Of a stretch of DNA of 64,000 nt, positions 50,218-59,231 are shown one piece after another. The stretch's first letter is position 1. Every line of letters starts with the position of its first letter. This DNA comes from Microbulbifer salipaludis (GTDB taxonomy: Bacteria; Pseudomonadota; Gammaproteobacteria; Pseudomonadales; Cellvibrionaceae): the NCBI RefSeq assembly GCF_017303155.1, contig NZ_JAEKJR010000001.1, positions 1 through 64,000 on the forward strand, written 5' to 3'. The notes under the pieces are model-generated. The model was not told the origin of the DNA. It made no database searches and saw nothing but the letters and a program-made list of their open reading frames with translations. Made by a program: the position numbers and the translations under genes.

Positions 50218-50328
50218 GGTCGGGTGCCGGGTGGCGCTTTTCGGGATCGTCGCAAACAGGATGTTTGCGCCGAAGCGCCCAGGGATGGGTTCACAGCGGT
50301 CCCGAAAAGCGCCACCCGGTGCCCGACC
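50218..50328 (+). repeat. Three-stem intergenic repeat, copy G
   Basis: Outer arms 50218-50246 and 50300-50328 pair over 29 bases with one G-T mismatch. The inner hairpin is CGCAAAC-AGGAT-GTTTGCG, followed by the small hairpin CCCA-GGGA-TGGG and TTCACAGCGG. It ends about 28 bases from the rpe stop codon. Confidence 0.9.
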
Positions 50329-50356
50329 GCCAGGGCCCGGTTACGGGGTCCCGTCC

Positions 50357-51025
50357 TTAGGCCAGCGCCAGTTCGGAACGCATCACTTTGATCACTTCCG
50401 CATAGTCATCCGCATTGAAAATGGCAGAGCCGGCAACAAAGCTGTCGGCACCAGCCTGGGCGATTTCGCGGATGTTGTCTTTGGTGACGCCGCCGTCGAT
50501 TTCCAGGCGGATGTCGAGGCCGGAGTCGTCGATGAGTTTGCGGGCTTCTTTGAGCTTGTCGAGGGTGGCGGGGATGAACTTCTGGCCGCCGAAGCCGGGG
50601 TTTACGGACATGAGGAGGATCATGTCGAGCTTGTCCATTACGTATTTGGCGGCGTCGAGGCTGCTGGCCGGGTTGAATACCAGACCGGCCTTGCACCCCA
50701 GCGACTGGATCAGTTGCAGGGAGCGATCCACGTGTTTACTGGCTTCCGGGTGGAAGGTGATGTAGGTGGCGCCGGCGTCGGCGAACATGCGGATCATGTC
50801 GTCGACGGGCTCAACCATGAGGTGAACGTCGATGGGGGCGGTCACACCGTGGTTGCGCAGGGCTTTGCAGACCATGGGGCCGATGGTGAGGTTGGGGACG
50901 TAGTGGTTGTCCATTACGTCGAAATGCACCCAGTCGGCGCCGGCGGCGAGGACGTTGTCGACTTCTTCCCCCAGACGGGCGAAGTTGGCGGAAAGGATGG
51001 AAGGTGCAATTTTGTAGTCTGGCAT
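50357..51025 (-). CDS. rpe: Ribulose-phosphate 3-epimerase
   Basis: Interconverts ribulose-5-phosphate and xylulose-5-phosphate in the pentose phosphate pathway. The 222-residue TIM-barrel protein begins [19 protein letters not shown] and has the metal/catalytic segments [31 protein letters not shown] and EIDGGV. The frame extends upstream to 51112, but that part runs into repeat H and is not coding. Three-stem repeats lie on both sides. Confidence 0.97.
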   Translation of the reverse strand: MPDYKIAPSILSANFARLGEEVDNVLAAGADWVHFDVMDNHYVPNLTIGPMVCKALRNHGVTAPIDVHLMVEPVDDMIRMFADAGATYITFHPEASKHVDRSLQLIQSLGCKAGLVFNPASSLDAAKYVMDKLDMILLMSVNPGFGGQKFIPATLDKLKEARKLIDDSGLDIRLEIDGGVTKDNIREIAQAGADSFVAGSAIFNADDYAEVIKVMRSELALA

Positions 51026-51072
51026 TTTCTCGTCTCGGTACCTGATGGTCCTATTAAAAAATCGTGGCGGCC

Positions 51073-51176
51073 GGGCACTGGGTGAAGCTTTTCGAAACCG
51101 CTGTGAATACATCCCTGTACGCTGCGTCAGCGACGTCCCTGTCGCTGACGCTTTCGAAAAGCTTCACCCAGCACCC
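51073..51176 (-). repeat. Three-stem intergenic repeat, copy H
   Basis: Outer arms 51073-51097 and 51152-51176 pair over 25 bases with two wobble-type mismatches. The core is almost the same as copy F: CGTCAGCGAC-AGGGAC-GTCGCTGACG, then TACA-GGGA-TGTA and TTCACAGCGG. In the small hairpin TACA/TGTA replaces CCCA/TGGG with pairing kept. It lies between murU and rpe. Confidence 0.9.
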
Positions 51177-51226
51177 GCCCTTCAATTCCAAATTGTCTAC
51201 TTCGTTAGCTAGCGCATTTCTTCCAC

Positions 51227-51925
51227 TCAAACATCGCCGCGTAGCCTTTCTTCCAACTTGTTCAGTCGCTCTGGCGTTCCCACATCGCACCAGTCACCTT
51301 CGTAGACTTCCGCCTGCATCTTGTCTTCGTTAAACGCAAAGACCTCACCCAGACCGTAGCGCTCGCGGGCATTGGGGTAGCTGGTGAGGATCTCCGGGCG
51401 CAGGTAGCTAATGCCGGCGAAGGTATATCTGGGCTTGGTGGTACCGGAGAGTAGGCCGTCGTCGATGCCAAAGTCGCCCTCGGGGTTGTGTGGCGGATTG
51501 GGCACCATCAGCAGGCGGCCGGGGCAGTGTTGCGGCAGCGGATTGTTGACCCAGTAACTGAAATCGAAGTCGCACCAGACGTCGCCGTTGACGACCAGAA
51601 AGGGCGCGTCACCCAGTAGCGGCAAGGCCTTGGTGATGCCGCCGGCGGTTTCCAGGGGTTCACTTTCTGCGGAGTACTGGATAGTGACGCCGAGGCGTTC
51701 ACCGCTGCCCAGGTGATCGCGGATCTTGCCGCCCAGGTGGGCGAGGTTGATGACCAGGTTGGTGACCCCGGCCTGCGCAAGGCGCTCGATGGCGTATTCG
51801 ATCAGGGGTTTGCCCAACACCGGGATCAGCGGTTTCGGGGTGTGATCGGTGAGCGGGCGCATGCGTTTGCCGAACCCGGCGGCGAGCACCATGGCGGCAG
51901 GAGCGGGGTTGTGTCTGCTGGTCAT
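51227..51925 (-). CDS. murU: N-acetylmuramate alpha-1-phosphate uridylyltransferase MurU
   Basis: Makes UDP-MurNAc from MurNAc-1-phosphate in the peptidoglycan recycling bypass that avoids de novo MurA. The 232-residue nucleotidyltransferase has the signature AMVLAAGFGKRMRPLTDHTPKPL, PFLVVNGDVWCD with the metal-binding aspartate, and WCDVGTPERL near the C-terminus. It follows amgK by eight bases on the same strand, the standard amgK-murU pair. Confidence 0.93.
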   Translation of the reverse strand: MTSRHNPAPAAMVLAAGFGKRMRPLTDHTPKPLIPVLGKPLIEYAIERLAQAGVTNLVINLAHLGGKIRDHLGSGERLGVTIQYSAESEPLETAGGITKALPLLGDAPFLVVNGDVWCDFDFSYWVNNPLPQHCPGRLLMVPNPPHNPEGDFGIDDGLLSGTTKPRYTFAGISYLRPEILTSYPNARERYGLGEVFAFNEDKMQAEVYEGDWCDVGTPERLNKLEERLRGDV

Positions 51926-51933
51926 CTTGGCAC

Positions 51934-53043
51934 TTATTCGGGGGTTTCGGTTTCCAGGGCCTGGCGTTCGCCGGCGGCTCGGTAGTCGCGGTACCAGTCC
52001 TGCAGCTCGATCAGGGGCAGGATTTCCTGGCGGAACCAGTCGGAGAATGGCTGAAGCTCCGGATATTTATCACACACTTCCAGTGTGTAGCGGATCACCA
52101 GGGGCAGGTCCGGCAGGTAGCCGTGCTTGCCGTCGCGCAGATACAGGCGCGGGAACAGGCCAAGCACCTTGAAATGGCGCTGCAGGCCCATCCAGTCGAA
52201 CCAGCGCAGGAAGGTTTCCGCCGGGACTTCCGGGATCACGCCGCTATCGATCGCGGACGAGGCATAGGCCAGCGCCCAGCGCTCCACCTGCTCCTGTGGC
52301 CAGCGGATGTAGCAGTCGCGCAACAGCGAAGCCAGGTCGTAGGTGACTGGCCCCCACACTGCATCCTGGAAATCCACCACGCCCGGCCGTTCGCCATCGC
52401 GGATCATCAGGTTGCGACTGTGGTAATCCCGGTGCACCAGCACCTGGGGCTGGGCACTGGCGCTGTCCAGCAGGTGCGCGAAGGTGCGCTCGAGTAGCTG
52501 ATTCTCTTCTTCGGAAATCTCCCGCTGCAGCAGCTTGCCAATCAGCCACTCCGGCAACAGGCGCATTTCCATGTGCAACAGTGCGCGGTCATAGGGCGGG
52601 AACATGCCCTCCGGGCGGCTGATCTGCTGCAGGCAGAGCAGCTCGTTCATGACTTCCGCATAGAGGCCAGAGACGCTGTCTGGGTTCAGCTCACGCAACA
52701 GCTGTGTATCACCCAGATCTTCCAGCAGCATATAGCCCTGCTCGATGTCGGCGGCGATTACCAGCGGGGTGTGAATCCCATTGCGGCGCAGGTAGTCGGC
52801 CAGGGCGACGAAGCGGCTGACGTTGGTCTTGCCCGGTGGAGAGTCCACCGCGATCAGTGTCGGGGCGGTATCGGTACGAAAATAGCGCCGGAACCCTGCA
52901 TCGCCGGACAGGGGCTTCAAATCCAGGCTGCTTGCCACCGGCGGCACCTGCAGCGCGTCGTGGCCACTCTGCAGGGCGCGGGCGGCCCATTGGCGCAGCT
53001 GTTGGCGGCGCTCATCCGGGGCTTCGTTCACACGTTCATTCAT
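51934..53043 (-). CDS. amgK: N-acetylmuramate/N-acetylglucosamine kinase AmgK
   Basis: Anomeric sugar kinase producing MurNAc-1-phosphate for MurU. The 369-residue protein has the aminoglycoside-phosphotransferase fold with VLVHRDYHSRNLMI (catalytic HxDxxxxN), GVVDFQDAVWGPVTYDLASLL (DFQ metal site) and an N-terminal nucleotide lobe with YFRTDTAPTLIAVD. It is divergent from lptD, as in pseudomonads. Confidence 0.93.
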   Translation of the reverse strand: MNERVNEAPDERRQQLRQWAARALQSGHDALQVPPVASSLDLKPLSGDAGFRRYFRTDTAPTLIAVDSPPGKTNVSRFVALADYLRRNGIHTPLVIAADIEQGYMLLEDLGDTQLLRELNPDSVSGLYAEVMNELLCLQQISRPEGMFPPYDRALLHMEMRLLPEWLIGKLLQREISEEENQLLERTFAHLLDSASAQPQVLVHRDYHSRNLMIRDGERPGVVDFQDAVWGPVTYDLASLLRDCYIRWPQEQVERWALAYASSAIDSGVIPEVPAETFLRWFDWMGLQRHFKVLGLFPRLYLRDGKHGYLPDLPLVIRYTLEVCDKYPELQPFSDWFRQEILPLIELQDWYRDYRAAGERQALETETPE

Positions 53044-53365
53044 CCGCTACCTGCATACATCGATTCATTTTGCGGCGGGTTTTCAGCCTTCCCGGCCCAT
53101 CAGCCGCCTAAAAACTGCGCATTGTAACTGCGCCGGCGCCCGGGTTCACCCGCTATTGTTTCCATGGGTACGGCCATTCAAGTAGAATCGACCGCTGATT
53201 TTTGCGCACCAGCTTTTGCCGGCAGCACACATTGTTGCGGACTTCACCGCAGTTTCTGTCACACTGCCCGGCGTTAGTTCCCTTTTTGGGGGCCGCGCAA
53301 TGCGATCTGATCGCACATTCTCGCCACCAGAACAGATTCTAAAGATAGCTGGAACCAATCACTCG
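53044..53365. other. Divergent intergenic region amgK / lptD
   Basis: About 320 bases that must hold both promoters. The lptD frame is open through the right part (from 53216), but that segment lacks a signal-peptide character. No RNA gene or repeat was recognised. Confidence 0.4.
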
Positions 53366-55993
53366 ATGCTGGAAGCTTCCCGCTGGCGCCGCCTTGCGCT
53401 GGCTATTGGACAATTATCACGCCCGCGCTCCCTCGCTTTTGGCCTGCTCGCTGCCCAGCCCCTGTGGCTGGCGGCGGCGGATGCGGCCGACACCGACTCG
53501 CCCCGGGCCTCGGCGGTAACGGGCACCCTATCATCCGACAACCCCTACCTGCACCTGGACTGGTTTTCCAAGTCCCAGCTGGACCCGACCTACCGCCACA
53601 CGCTGGCGCCGGTGTGTGGCGGCGCGTTTGTCGAGCCCCCACGACTGTACCCCAACGCCGACCTGCTGCCGGAACAGGCCCCTCTGCGCGCCACGGCCGA
53701 CAGCTCTAACTGGCTGGAGGATGGTACCGCGCAGCTGCGCGGCAATGTGCACATCACCCAGGGCTACCGGCAGCTGTTTGCCGACCAGGTCAATGTGAAC
53801 CGCGCGGAAAGCACTGCCTACCTGAGCGGCGCCATCGAAATGCGCGAGCCGAGCCTGCTGGTGCGCGGCAAGGCTGCCGAGATCCACACCGACAGCAAGG
53901 CCGCCGCCATTGAAGATGCCACCTACGTGGTGCACGACGAATTCGTGCACGGGTCGGCGCGCTTCGCCTCCCGCGAAGCCAGTGGGGAGCTGATTCTGAC
54001 TGATGGCAACTACACCCGCTGTGAACCGGACGACGTTTTCTGGAGAATGCGCGGCGGGGAGATCGCCATCGACAGTGTGGAACGCCAGGGTACCGCGCGC
54101 AATGTACGCCTGGAAATTGCCGATATCCCGGTGTTCTACTTCCCCTACCTGCGTTTCCCGGTCGGTGATGACCGTATGTCCGGCCTGCTTTTTCCCAGTA
54201 TCAGCAACAGCGATGAAAACGGCTGGGACATTGCCGTCCCCTACTACTGGAATATTGCCCCGCAGCTCGACGCCACCATTGTGCCGCGCTACGTGCAGTA
54301 CCGCGGCACCGGTCTGGAGATTGAAACCCGCCACCTGAGCCAGTGGTTCAGTACCGAGGCGCGCGCGGCTGGCCTGCCCAATGACAAGGGCGGCGACGAT
54401 GAAGACGCCCGCCGGCTGATCAATGAGGGCTTCCCGGAAGACCTGGTGCTGCCCGCCAAGGGCGAGGACCGCTGGTACCTGAACCTGGACCAGGTCGGCG
54501 GCAACGGTGGCCTGTGGCGCACGCGGATCGATTACGCCAAGGTCAGCGACCCGGACTATTTCCGCGACCTGGACAACGCCGAGCTCAATGTCCCGCAAAA
54601 CGTAAGTGCGCGGGCGCTCACCAACCTCAACCAGACGGCAGAGGCCAGCCTCACCAGTGAACACTGGCGCGCCAGTATTCGTGCGCAGGAATATCAGCAG
54701 TTATCCAAAGACCGTTTTGATACCTACAGCCAGCTGCCGCGGGTAAACCTGGACGGCAGCTACAAATGGGGCGACTGGCAGCTGCTGATGAATCACGAAG
54801 TCACCAGCTTCGACCACGATGACACCCAGACCATCCGCTTTATTGCCGATGTGGACGACCCCAATAGCGTCACCACCAGCACGCGGAATTTTGTCAACGC
54901 CACCCGCACCCGCGTGGACTACAGCTTCGGCTGGGACAAACAGTGGCTGTGGGGCTTTTTCAATCCGGAAATTACCGGTATCTACCTGGGCTATGAACTG
55001 GCCGACACCTTCCTCGCCGACCCCAGCATGGACACGCCGGAGGCGTCTGCCGGACAGTTCACCATCGACAGCGGGCTGTTCTTTGAGCGCAGCGACACTC
55101 TGTTCGACTATGAATACGTGCAGACGCTGGAACCTCGCTTGTTCCTGATGGCCAGCAGCGAAGCCGACCAGACGGACTTCCTCAATGTGAGCACCAGCAA
55201 CCGCGACGGCGGCAACGACCTGCTCTACGACACCTCGCTGTTTACCTTCAGCTACGACCAGCTGTTCCGCAGCAGCCGCTTCAACGGCAACGACCGTATC
55301 GACGACGCCGACCGCGCCGCCATTGGTCTCACCACCCGCTTTGTGGACCCGCGCAGCGGGCGCGACCTGTTCGCTGCCAGCGCCGGCCAGATTTTCTATT
55401 CCGAGGCCAGCCGCATCGAACTGGCCCAGTTTATCGAAGATGTGCCGCGCTCGGAGTTCGCCGCACGCCTGGAGAGCCGCCCCACGGACTCCCTGCGCAT
55501 CAGCAGCGAGGTGATTTATCACGACACCGACCACACCATCAATCGCGGCAACTTCACCCTGCGCTACCTGGATGACGACTACCGACTGTTCAATGTCGGC
55601 TACCGCTACCTGCGCAAAGAGGAGAGATTCGACGCCACGGATTCCTTTCTGATACAGGGCCCCGTGCGGCAGGCGGATGTTTCCGTCGCCTGGCCAATCA
55701 ATGACCGGCTTTCCATCCTCGCCCGAGCCAACTACGATTTCACCTTCGACAGGGAACTGGAATACCTCGCCGGACTCGAATATGACACCTGTTGCTACCG
55801 TACCCGGGTACTGTGGCGGCGCGAGCTGGATAATGACCTGGCGGATGTAGTGCCCCCGGAAGAGCTGGAGTTCGATGAAGGTATCTATATTGAACTGCAA
55901 CTGAAGGGACTGGCCGGCCTCGGTGGCTCGGTCACCCGGATCCTGAGCCAGGGCATTGCCAACTTTGAACAACGAGAAGTACTGAAACAGTGA
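53366..55993 (+). CDS. lptD: LPS-assembly outer-membrane protein LptD
   Basis: Outer-membrane barrel that inserts lipopolysaccharide into the outer leaflet, with LptE. The 875-residue product has a signal region at about 10-40, an OstA/LptA-like beta-jellyroll at about 100-230 (DGTAQLRGNVHITQGYRQLFADQV) and a C-terminal 26-strand barrel. The cysteines needed for the inter-domain disulfides are present: C84 in APVCGG, one in YTRCEPDD and the pair in YDTCCYRT. The start at 53366 puts a signal peptide at the N-terminus; an ATG at 53300 is an alternative. surA begins on the last base of its stop codon. Confidence 0.95.
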   Translation: MLEASRWRRLALAIGQLSRPRSLAFGLLAAQPLWLAAADAADTDSPRASAVTGTLSSDNPYLHLDWFSKSQLDPTYRHTLAPVCGGAFVEPPRLYPNADLLPEQAPLRATADSSNWLEDGTAQLRGNVHITQGYRQLFADQVNVNRAESTAYLSGAIEMREPSLLVRGKAAEIHTDSKAAAIEDATYVVHDEFVHGSARFASREASGELILTDGNYTRCEPDDVFWRMRGGEIAIDSVERQGTARNVRLEIADIPVFYFPYLRFPVGDDRMSGLLFPSISNSDENGWDIAVPYYWNIAPQLDATIVPRYVQYRGTGLEIETRHLSQWFSTEARAAGLPNDKGGDDEDARRLINEGFPEDLVLPAKGEDRWYLNLDQVGGNGGLWRTRIDYAKVSDPDYFRDLDNAELNVPQNVSARALTNLNQTAEASLTSEHWRASIRAQEYQQLSKDRFDTYSQLPRVNLDGSYKWGDWQLLMNHEVTSFDHDDTQTIRFIADVDDPNSVTTSTRNFVNATRTRVDYSFGWDKQWLWGFFNPEITGIYLGYELADTFLADPSMDTPEASAGQFTIDSGLFFERSDTLFDYEYVQTLEPRLFLMASSEADQTDFLNVSTSNRDGGNDLLYDTSLFTFSYDQLFRSSRFNGNDRIDDADRAAIGLTTRFVDPRSGRDLFAASAGQIFYSEASRIELAQFIEDVPRSEFAARLESRPTDSLRISSEVIYHDTDHTINRGNFTLRYLDDDYRLFNVGYRYLRKEERFDATDSFLIQGPVRQADVSVAWPINDRLSILARANYDFTFDRELEYLAGLEYDTCCYRTRVLWRRELDNDLADVVPPEELEFDEGIYIELQLKGLAGLGGSVTRILSQGIANFEQREVLKQ

Positions 55994-57345
55994 TGACAAT
56001 AATGCAGATGTTCACCCCTCTTCGCCGCGGCCTGTTGGCCTGCGCCGCCCTGTGCGCGCTGGCCCTGCCCGCCACTGCGCAGGTACAAAAACTCGACCGG
56101 GTTGTCGCCGTGGTCGACGACGATGTCGTCATGGCCAGCGAGCTGCAGCAGCGTATGAACACCATCACCCAGCAGATCGCGGCGCAAAATGTGCAAGCTC
56201 CGCCCATCGATATCCTGCGTCGCCAGGTGCTCGAACAACTGATCGTCGAGCGCCTGCAACTGCAGATGGGGGCCCGCGCCGGTGTCACCATCGCCGAGGA
56301 GGAGCTGGATCAGGCCATCGCCCGGGTTCAGCAGAACATGGGCGCGTCCCCCCAAGAGTTTCAGCGCAAACTGGAAGCCGATGGCATTTCCAACAATGCC
56401 TTCCGCCAGCAGATCCGCCAGGAGCTGATTATCCGCCGGGTCGAGCAGGGCAGCGTCGGGCGGCGTATCCAGATTACCGACCAGGACATCAATAACTTCC
56501 TACGCTCCAAAGAGGGCGAATTCTGGAAGTCGCCGCAGTATCAGCTGGGCCATATCCTGATCCCGGTCAGCTCCAGCGCTCCCGCCGAAGATGTGACCGC
56601 AGCGCGCGCCAAGGCGGAATCCATTTACGAAAAATCCACCAACGGCGAAGACTTCCGCGCCCTGGCCATTTCCAACTCGGCCGGGCAGAACGCCCTGCAG
56701 GGTGGTGACCTGGGCTGGCGCAAGACGGTCGAGCTGCCAACCCTGTTTGCCGATGCGCTGGAAGGCCTGAGCGTGGGCGAGACCACCAAGCCATTCCGCA
56801 GCGACGCCGGCTTTCACCTGCTCAAGATTCACGAGCAGCGCGGCGCCACCGAGCAGGTCGTAGAACAGACCAAGGTGCGTCATATCCTGGTGAAAACTTC
56901 GGCCATCCGTGACGACGATGCGGCGTACAAACTGCTCACAGACCTGCGGGAAAAAATCAGCGCCGGCGAACTCAAGTTCGAGGATGCCGCCAAAGATAAT
57001 TCCGAAGATATCGGCACCATGCTGCAAGGCGGCGACCTCGGCTGGTCCATGCCGGGCCAGTTTGTACCCGAGTTTACCCAGGCCATGAACAACACCCCGG
57101 TCGGCGAGATCAGCCTGCCGTTCCGCAGCCAGTTTGGCTGGCACATCCTGCAGGTTGAAGGTCGCCGCCAGCAGGACATGACCGACCAATACATCCGTAA
57201 CCAGGCCGCCAACCTGCTGCGCAACCGCCGTTACGAGGAAGAGCTGCAGAACTGGCGTCAGGAAATCCGCGACCAGGCCTACGTCGAAATCAAGCTGCCG
57301 GAACTGAAAGAACCCGCCGCCGACGAAGCCGGGGAAAACCAGTAA
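55993..57345 (+). CDS. surA: Periplasmic chaperone/peptidyl-prolyl isomerase SurA
   Basis: Escorts outer-membrane proteins, LptD in particular, across the periplasm. The 450-residue protein has a signal peptide ending in ATAQ, an N-terminal chaperone module ([18 protein letters not shown]), two parvulin domains (starting near [12 protein letters not shown] and [17 protein letters not shown] occurs in both) and a C-terminal helix. The ATG at 55993 overlaps the lptD stop by one base (TGATG); GTG 55990 is a less likely start. Coupling with lptD fits the functional dependence. Confidence 0.96.
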   Translation: MTIMQMFTPLRRGLLACAALCALALPATAQVQKLDRVVAVVDDDVVMASELQQRMNTITQQIAAQNVQAPPIDILRRQVLEQLIVERLQLQMGARAGVTIAEEELDQAIARVQQNMGASPQEFQRKLEADGISNNAFRQQIRQELIIRRVEQGSVGRRIQITDQDINNFLRSKEGEFWKSPQYQLGHILIPVSSSAPAEDVTAARAKAESIYEKSTNGEDFRALAISNSAGQNALQGGDLGWRKTVELPTLFADALEGLSVGETTKPFRSDAGFHLLKIHEQRGATEQVVEQTKVRHILVKTSAIRDDDAAYKLLTDLREKISAGELKFEDAAKDNSEDIGTMLQGGDLGWSMPGQFVPEFTQAMNNTPVGEISLPFRSQFGWHILQVEGRRQQDMTDQYIRNQAANLLRNRRYEEELQNWRQEIRDQAYVEIKLPELKEPAADEAGENQ

Positions 57346-57349
57346 CCGG

Positions 57350-58351
57350 ATGACCCCTCGCATCGCCCTCACCCCCGGCGAGCCCGCCGGGATCGGCCCG
57401 GAGCTCGCCGTCAAACTGGCCTGCGCCGGGCGTCCGGCGGATATCGCGCCGGCACAAATCGTCGCCATTGCCGACCCCGAGCTACTGCAACAGGAAGCCG
57501 CCAGGCAGGGCAAGCCGCTGCAGCTGCTGCCCTTCGATCCCAGCGAGCCTCCTGCCGCTACCCCCGAAGGTGCCCTGCACCTGCTGCCGGTTTCCCTCGC
57601 CGCTCCAGCCCACCCCGGCGAGCTCAACAGCGCCAACGGTCACTATGTGCTGGAAACCCTCGAGCGCGCCGCACAGGGCTGCCTCAACCGCACCTTCGAT
57701 GCCGTAGTCACCGGCCCGGTGCACAAAGGGGTAATCAACGAATCCGGCACACCGTTTAGCGGCCACACCGAGTTCTTTGCAGAACAGGCAGGCGTGGAAA
57801 AAGTGGTGATGATGCTGGCCGCCGATGATCTACGGGTGGCACTGGCCACCACCCATATCCCCCTGAAAGATGTGAGCAGCGCCATCAGCGCCGACACCCT
57901 GCAGCAGGTGCTGACCATTCTGCACCGCAGCCTGCAACACCAGTTCCGTATCGAACACCCCCGTATCGGCGTGTGCGGCCTAAACCCCCACGCCGGTGAA
58001 GGCGGACACCTGGGGCGGGAAGAAATCGACGTGATCACGCCAGCGCTCGACACCCTGCGCGGTCTCGGTCTCAACCTGATCGGCCCACTGCCCGCGGACA
58101 CATTGTTTACCCCGCCACAACTGGCCCGCTGTGACGCGGTACTCGCCATGTACCACGACCAGGGGCTGCCGGTGTTAAAATTCAAGGGATTCGGGCGCGC
58201 GATCAATATCACCCTGGGGCTGCCGTTTATCCGCACCTCGGTGGATCACGGCACGGCACTCAATATTGCCGGGCAGGGAATCGCCGACAGCGGCAGCCTA
58301 CTGGCCGCCGTCAGCCAGGCCATTGAACTGGCCCAACTGCGCGCCATTTAA
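57350..58351 (+). CDS. pdxA: 4-hydroxythreonine-4-phosphate dehydrogenase
   Basis: NAD-dependent step of de novo pyridoxal phosphate synthesis. The 333-residue protein begins [20 protein letters not shown]. It has [20 protein letters not shown], the metal-binding histidines in NPHAGEGG and [17 protein letters not shown], and the C-terminal [15 protein letters not shown]. It starts four bases after surA. Confidence 0.97.
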   Translation: MTPRIALTPGEPAGIGPELAVKLACAGRPADIAPAQIVAIADPELLQQEAARQGKPLQLLPFDPSEPPAATPEGALHLLPVSLAAPAHPGELNSANGHYVLETLERAAQGCLNRTFDAVVTGPVHKGVINESGTPFSGHTEFFAEQAGVEKVVMMLAADDLRVALATTHIPLKDVSSAISADTLQQVLTILHRSLQHQFRIEHPRIGVCGLNPHAGEGGHLGREEIDVITPALDTLRGLGLNLIGPLPADTLFTPPQLARCDAVLAMYHDQGLPVLKFKGFGRAINITLGLPFIRTSVDHGTALNIAGQGIADSGSLLAAVSQAIELAQLRAI

Positions 58352-58396
58352 CGACGACACAGCGCGCCCTAACTTTTTACCCATACGAACAGCTTC

Positions 58397-59218
58397 ATGG
58401 ACAATTTTTTCCAACACAAAGCGCGCAAGCGTTTCGGCCAGAATTTTCTCGTCGACGAAAACATCATCGAACGGATCGTGCGCGCCATCGGCCCCAAGGA
58501 CACCGATAAGCTGGTGGAAATTGGCCCCGGTCAGGGCGCCATTACCGCCCTGCTGCTGGACAAGTGCCCGTCACTGACCGCGGTCGAACTGGACCGGGAT
58601 TTGATCCCCATGCTGGAATTCAAATTCCGCGACTACCCGGATTTCACCATCATCGAAAAAGATGCGCTCAAGTTCGACTTTGGCAGCCTGGCACAAGGGG
58701 ATGGGGAACAACTGCGCATCGTGGGCAACCTCCCCTACAACATTTCAACTCCACTGCTGTTTCACCTGCTGAGCTTCCGCGGCAAGATTCAGGACATGCA
58801 CTTTATGCTGCAGAAGGAAGTGGTGGACCGCCTGAGCGCGGTGCCCGGGGTGAAAGCCTTTGGCCGACTGAGCGTGATGACCCAGTACCACTGCCGCGTG
58901 CAGGGGTTGTTTCCGGTACCCCCGCAATCTTTCCGCCCGGCACCCAAGGTCGACTCCGCCATCGTGCGCCTGGTACCACACCAGACGCTGCCGTACCCGG
59001 CCAAGGACGAAGAGCTGCTGGAGCGTATCGTCAGTGTGGCCTTTCAGCAGCGCCGCAAAACCCTGCGCAATGCCCTGAAGCCCCTGTTCCCCGACCTCGA
59101 CCCGGAACAGCTGCCGGTAGACACCAGCCGTCGGCCGGAAACCCTCGGCGTGAAGGAATATGTGGAGCTGGCCAATTACTGCAGCCAGTTGTCCGCGCCC
59201 GAATCACCGAAACCATAA
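58397..59218 (+). CDS. rsmA: 16S rRNA dimethyladenosine transferase (KsgA)
   Basis: Dimethylates A1518 and A1519 of 16S rRNA. The 273-residue protein has KRFGQNFLVDENIIERIV at the start, the SAM-binding VEIGPGQGAITALLL and the catalytic NLPYNIST motif, with the C-terminal RRKTLRNALKPLF segment. It stands between pdxA and apaH, but apaG, usually placed between rsmA and apaH, is absent here. Confidence 0.97.
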   Translation: MDNFFQHKARKRFGQNFLVDENIIERIVRAIGPKDTDKLVEIGPGQGAITALLLDKCPSLTAVELDRDLIPMLEFKFRDYPDFTIIEKDALKFDFGSLAQGDGEQLRIVGNLPYNISTPLLFHLLSFRGKIQDMHFMLQKEVVDRLSAVPGVKAFGRLSVMTQYHCRVQGLFPVPPQSFRPAPKVDSAIVRLVPHQTLPYPAKDEELLERIVSVAFQQRRKTLRNALKPLFPDLDPEQLPVDTSRRPETLGVKEYVELANYCSQLSAPESPKP

Positions 59219-59231
59219 GCGGGAGCCTCAC

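Larger units (their letters stand above)
49725..50356. other. Intergenic region rpe / trpE with two repeats
   Basis: This 632-base gap between rpe and trpE (both minus strand) holds three-stem repeats F and G at its right end. In pseudomonads a phosphoglycolate phosphatase gene (gph) normally occupies this position; no remnant is recognisable in the six frames. The left 300 bases must hold the trpE promoter. Confidence 0.5.

Noticed and set aside
51026..51112. N-terminal extension of rpe by 29 codons
   Set aside because: The extension runs into palindromic repeat [12 protein letters not shown] is the normal epimerase start.
26302..51176. Interpretation of the repeats as integron attC sites
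   Set aside because: No GTTRRRY-type core sites, no cassette array and no integrase; stems are nearly perfect and host genes are housekeeping genes.
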